From Sphingobium sp. YR768 (GTDB lineage Bacteria > Pseudomonadota > Alphaproteobacteria > Sphingomonadales > Sphingomonadaceae), in the NCBI RefSeq assembly GCF_900111125.1, contig NZ_FOGE01000004.1:248001-312000 (forward strand): DNA of 64,000 nucleotides. The letters run 5' to 3'. The first letter of the stretch is position 1. Every line of letters begins with the position of its first letter. A program made the translations under genes and the position numbers. Shown here piece after piece: positions 60,587 to 64,000 of the stretch. A model generated the notes under the pieces. The model was not told the origin of the DNA, did no database searches, and saw only the letters and a list, made by a program, of their open reading frames with translations.

Positions 60587-61987
60587 TCACTTGCCGCGCG
60601 CGACGCATTTGCCGCCGTCCGGGCCGATATTGCCCGTGCAGGTGCGCACGGCGATGGTGGGTTCGCTGGTGTCGGCCAAGTGATTGCCATCCGCGCCCTT
60701 GGTAAGGTCGAAACCATCATACAGCTTGCCCGACGCGGTATAGGTGCGGAATTTCAACCGATCGCCATCCACATCCACCACCTGATAGAGTTCGGTGGCT
60801 TCGGCCGTCTTGTCCGGCTGGGTCCGGGCGCGGTCGTTAAGGCCATACATTTTGGAACCCGTGACGGAGACAAGATAGACCGGCCCCTGAATCGCGCCAT
60901 TCTTGCGCGCCTGCGCTGACGCCTCACGCCCCGTTTCGGAGGTCAGGCGGCTATAGCAATGATCATGGCCCTGAAGCACCAGATCGACCTTGCGCTTGTC
61001 GAACACTGGCTTCCACGCAGCCTTGATTTCCACCGTGTCATCGGGACGGGCGCAGGTGAAGACGGGCTGATGGAACAGCACGACATTCCACTTCGCCTTG
61101 CTGGAGGCTAGCGTGGCATCCAGCCATCGCGTCTGTTGCGCCATGGTGCCCAGGTCGATCGCGGACGTGCCGTCCAGTATGATGAACCGCACGCCCTGAT
61201 AATCGACATAATAGGTCGTCTTCAGGCCTGGCACGCCATTGTCGGGCAGCGCGAATTGCAACGGGAAATAGGGGCCGAGTTTGCGGCTTTCCTTCCCGTC
61301 GGGCAGCGTCACGTCGACATATTCATGATTGCCGGTGGCGGGCAGTTGCGGAACGATCGACCAGTTATAGGCACCGGCCTGATTGAACTCGCCCCATTCG
61401 TCATCATGGTCCAGATCGTCGCGCTGCGCGGCGAGATCACCGGCATGGGCAACCAGTTCGATCCCGCCATTGGCATGAAAGGCCTGACGGATGACCCGGC
61501 TGGCATAGGTCAATATGCCGTTCTGAATATCGCCCAGATAGAGGAAGCGGAAGGGCTTGGCTTGCGTCGCGGCGGTGCGGAACTGCAACCATTCGCTCCA
61601 ACCCGCGCTGCCCTTCAGGCGATAGGCATAGACGGTATCGGGCGTCAGCTTGTCGAAGCGGATCTGGTGATAGAGGGCCGGGCCGTTCGCGCTGTTTTTC
61701 ACCGTGCCGGCCGGGCCGGTGACGGTGGCGGCCTTCTCCTCCAGCGTCGGGCCATCGACCGAGATGGCGATCTGCGCCTCGCTCGTCGCCTGCGCGGTAT
61801 CAGTGCGATAAGCGACCGCCATGCCCTGCGTCGGGTCGGCAGCGGGCGTTAGCATGATGCGATCGGGCAGGGTGCGGGCCGCATAGGGTGTGCCAGCGGA
61901 ACGGGGCACGGGCGGGGTGGTCGCGGGTTGAGCCATGGCCGGAGCCGCACTCGCCAGCAGCAGGGCGACGATGGATAGTCGGGACAT
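60587..61987 (-). CDS. Purple acid phosphatase-like metallophosphoesterase, exported
   Basis: 466 residues from the ATG at 61987 (MSRLSIVALLLASAAPAMAQ signal peptide). An N-terminal fibronectin III-like domain (about 40-150; PDTVYAYRLKG) precedes the calcineurin-type metal site: YLGDIQNG, HAGDLAAQ, ATGNHEY, LFHQPVF and QGHDHCYSR. This order is that of plant/bacterial purple acid phosphatases, which hydrolyse phosphomonoesters in the periplasm. It lies directly between the receptor and the phytase, so it may complete phytate dephosphorylation. Confidence 0.92.
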   Translation of the reverse strand: MSRLSIVALLLASAAPAMAQPATTPPVPRSAGTPYAARTLPDRIMLTPAADPTQGMAVAYRTDTAQATSEAQIAISVDGPTLEEKAATVTGPAGTVKNSANGPALYHQIRFDKLTPDTVYAYRLKGSAGWSEWLQFRTAATQAKPFRFLYLGDIQNGILTYASRVIRQAFHANGGIELVAHAGDLAAQRDDLDHDDEWGEFNQAGAYNWSIVPQLPATGNHEYVDVTLPDGKESRKLGPYFPLQFALPDNGVPGLKTTYYVDYQGVRFIILDGTSAIDLGTMAQQTRWLDATLASSKAKWNVVLFHQPVFTCARPDDTVEIKAAWKPVFDKRKVDLVLQGHDHCYSRLTSETGREASAQARKNGAIQGPVYLVSVTGSKMYGLNDRARTQPDKTAEATELYQVVDVDGDRLKFRTYTASGKLYDGFDLTKGADGNHLADTSEPTIAVRTCTGNIGPDGGKCVARGK

Positions 61988-62010
61988 ATCAGTCCTTTCC
62001 GAAAACGGGA

Positions 62011-62042
62011 CTTGCCGGCCGCGCAAGGGCGCGACCGGCAAG
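62011..62042. repeat. Hairpin CTTGCCGG.../...CCGGCAAG between the receptor and phosphatase genes
   Basis: 8-bp perfect outer stem with an inner CGCGC/GCGCG pair. It lies 24 bp before the phosphatase start and 20 bp after the receptor stop on the minus strand. It could partly terminate transcription or protect the receptor mRNA. Confidence 0.6.
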
Positions 62043-62061
62043 CAGGGGAAAGCGAACGGGA

Positions 62062-64000
62062 TCAGAAGCTGGCGGAAATGCCGAACTTCGCGGTCCAGTT
62101 ATATTCCTCATATTGCAGCAGGCGCTTGCTGCCATTGTAGTTCTGATAGGCGAAATATTTGGCGTTGTTGACGTTCACCCAGTCGGCGAACAGGCGCACG
62201 CCCGGCAGGATCTTGTACTTCGCGCTCAGGTCGAGCTGGAAGTGATTGTCGACGATCCGATCCGTCTCGACGCCGTCGCCCACTTCATCCAGATATTTGC
62301 TGCGATAGGTGCCCGCCGCACGCAGCGAGAGCCCACCCTTTTCATAGCCCAGCACGGCGTTGGCGGTGTGCTTCGACGCATTGGGCAGGCCGATCGTGCG
62401 GATATAGGCGTTGTCGTCGCCGTCATAGCTGGTGATCTTCGCCTTGGCGTCGGTGTAGGTGTAGTTGAGGTTCACCAGCAGGCCGTCGAGCGGGGCGGGC
62501 AGGAAGCTCAGCACCTGGCTAAAGGACAGTTCGACGCCCTTCACCTTGGCCGTGTCGCCGTTCACATAATAGACCGCTTCGCTATAATCGATGCCATTAT
62601 AGCTGCCGTCGTTAAAGTCGCGGATCGCGGTCGTGTAATCCTTGATCGACTTGTAGAACAGGCCGGCGGTCAGCGCGCCATTCTTGCTGAAATACCATTC
62701 GGCCGACGCATCGAAGTTCCATGCGCGATAGGGCTTCAGGTCCGGATTGCCGAATTCAGCGGCATAATCCTCGTCCAGGATGAAGCGCGGGGCGAGCTGC
62801 GACAGCTTGGGACGCACCAGGCTCTTATAGCCGGCAGCGCGAAACACCACGCCCTGGCTCGGTTCGAAGCGCGCGGTCAGGCTCGGCAGCCAGTCGGTAT
62901 AATGTTTGGTGAAGACATTGGGCGTGGAGATCACGCCGGTCGCTTCACCCTCTTCGTCCAGCGCATATTCGGTCACATTGCCGCGCAGCACGTTGCGGGT
63001 CTGCTCCATGCGAACGCCGCCGACCAGGCGAACCTTTTCGCTGTCCCAACGGCTGAGCAGGTAGCTGGCCAGGATGTCTTCCTTCGCGCTGTAATCCTGC
63101 GCCGCCGATTCATAGGCGCTGGTGATGGGGTCGAGTTCGAACTCACCGATATTATCATAGAAATAGTTGGTGGCCTGGCCCTTGCCGGGCATCGCGCCCA
63201 GATCGGCGAGGCGATAGGTCTGGTCGCCCAGCACATCGGCCAGTGACAGGTCGCCATCGCCATAATAGTTCATGTTGAAATTATAGCTCTTCTTGCGGAA
63301 ACGGGCCTTCATGCCCGCCTGCACGGTGAAGGTGCCATTATCCGCAGCGAAGGCGCGGGAAATGTCGCCCTTCAGCGCATATTCGCGGTCACGCGAGTCC
63401 GACAGGGCGGTCTGTTCGACGCGGTTGAAACTATATTCCGACGGATCGTTGAACAGGTCGGCGCCGCTGGTCACTTCGAAGGTGGGAACGCGCGGATCGG
63501 AATAGTTGAAGCCGACATCGACGCCATCACCGTCGAAACGGGCGCGCCAGCGGATCGGGTCGATTGATCCCTTTTCCTTCTCGGTCGATTCCGACCAGCT
63601 ACCCGAATAGGTCAGCTTCCACGGGCCGGTATCGGTCGTGCCGCCCAGCACGATCGACTTGATGCGCTGACGCTCGAACCGGTCCTTCAGGTCGCGGCGC
63701 ACTTCGATGCGGCCGTCCTCGTCGGTGAAGTTTGCGCTGTCCGCGTCACCCGATGCCGGCTGCTCGTCCATGACGAAGGTCAGGCGACGACGATATTCAT
63801 GGTCGTCAAACTGGTTGTAGATGCTGCGCAGATAGAGCTTGGTCGTGTCGGACGGCTTCCAGTCCAGGTTCAGCGTTGCGCCGATGCGCTTGCGGGTCAC
63901 GTCATAGTCGCGATATTCCAGCGTCTCGGCATAATCGATGCCATCATCGCTGGTGGTCCAGTCCGCCGCTTCGATATTGTCGGTTTCGAACTTGCGCTTA
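62062..64000 (-). CDS. TonB-dependent receptor (5' part outside window)
   Basis: The frame stays open to the window edge at 64000 (646 codons present), so the N-terminus, including the plug and TonB box, is missing. What is present is the 22-stranded barrel part: many alternating aromatic strands (DTTKLYLRSIYNQFDDHEYR, FRAAGYKSLVRPKLSQLAPR, AEFGNPDLKPYRAWNFDAS) and a C-terminal end YNWTAKFGISASF with the terminal Phe needed for outer-membrane insertion. It imports a ligand through TonB-ExbBD. The neighbouring phosphatase and phytase suggest inositol phosphates or another phosphorylated ligand. The exact subfamily is uncertain. Confidence 0.92.
   Translation of the reverse strand, partial: KRKFETDNIEAADWTTSDDGIDYAETLEYRDYDVTRKRIGATLNLDWKPSDTTKLYLRSIYNQFDDHEYRRRLTFVMDEQPASGDADSANFTDEDGRIEVRRDLKDRFERQRIKSIVLGGTTDTGPWKLTYSGSWSESTEKEKGSIDPIRWRARFDGDGVDVGFNYSDPRVPTFEVTSGADLFNDPSEYSFNRVEQTALSDSRDREYALKGDISRAFAADNGTFTVQAGMKARFRKKSYNFNMNYYGDGDLSLADVLGDQTYRLADLGAMPGKGQATNYFYDNIGEFELDPITSAYESAAQDYSAKEDILASYLLSRWDSEKVRLVGGVRMEQTRNVLRGNVTEYALDEEGEATGVISTPNVFTKHYTDWLPSLTARFEPSQGVVFRAAGYKSLVRPKLSQLAPRFILDEDYAAEFGNPDLKPYRAWNFDASAEWYFSKNGALTAGLFYKSIKDYTTAIRDFNDGSYNGIDYSEAVYYVNGDTAKVKGVELSFSQVLSFLPAPLDGLLVNLNYTYTDAKAKITSYDGDDNAYIRTIGLPNASKHTANAVLGYEKGGLSLRAAGTYRSKYLDEVGDGVETDRIVDNHFQLDLSAKYKILPGVRLFADWVNVNNAKYFAYQNYNGSKRLLQYEEYNWTAKFGISASF

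Overview
The window looks like chromosomal DNA of an alphaproteobacterium of the Sphingomonadaceae (Sphingobium/Sphingomonas-like). The reasons are high GC, a class I lysyl-tRNA synthetase, a class I PHA synthase with phasin, an HWE-kinase bacteriophytochrome, TonB-exbB-exbD-exbD, several RcnB-like proteins ending in a ..FFW motif, and dispersed palindromic repeats of the CCTGAGCCTGTCGAAGG and CATTGCGAGCGCAGCGAAGCAAT type. This is judged from sequence recognition alone; no search was run. I found no rRNA, tRNA, insertion sequence or CRISPR array.

Layout. 1-4.3 kb: 5' part of a glutathione S-transferase, then ribonucleotide reductase nrdA and nrdB with a small membrane-protein gene between them. 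4.3-5.6 kb: an AT-richer type II restriction-modification cassette (MT-A70 methyltransferase and BglII-like endonuclease, tail to tail), bordered by a 36-bp perfect palindrome. 5.7-12.8 kb: small conserved proteins, a thermonuclease, a truncated globin behind an FNR-type box, RidA, an ArsC-like protein, GDPD, an Rrf2 regulator, an MBL hydrolase and a MAPEG protein. 13.0-16.1 kb: rpmF-plsX-fabH-ihfA-merR, the conserved fatty-acid synthesis cluster. 16.2-22.2 kb: a DinG-like helicase operon, a PilZ protein and lysK. 22.5-24.9 kb: two RcnB-like genes around a 2OG-Fe(II) oxygenase. 25.2-28.3 kb: heme oxygenase plus phytochrome kinase. 28.6-31.8 kb: extradiol dioxygenase, an orphan 2Fe-2S subunit, a DUF2721 protein and an aminotransferase. 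31.9-36.1 kb: phaC, a repeat-bearing phasin, clpS. 36.3-39.3 kb: glpD-glpK. 39.4-45.5 kb: a diguanylate cyclase, a MerC-like protein behind a Zur-like box, glpX, hom. 45.7-48.3 kb: tonB-exbB-exbD-exbD. 48.5-54.8 kb: PilZ, an ABC exporter, a methyltransferase/anti-sigma-like fusion, envelope proteins, queF. 55-59.4 kb: M1 aminopeptidase, Nudix, CoA-transferase. 59.5-64 kb: beta-propeller phytase, purple-acid-type phosphatase and a TonB-dependent receptor, probably a phytate-scavenging locus.

Most of the window is housekeeping. The items most worth a second look are: (i) a family of three intergenic hairpins that share an invariant self-complementary TCACGTGC loop while their stems co-vary, each preceded by a second hairpin; (ii) the restriction-modification cassette and its 36-bp palindrome next to nrdB; (iii) a single gene joining a SAM methyltransferase to a membrane-anchored anti-sigma-factor-like sensor domain; (iv) the small membrane protein inside nrdA-nrdB; (v) regulatory sites that fit their downstream genes (FNR box/globin, Zur-like box/MerC-like gene, paired TGCACTGCA boxes/phasin).
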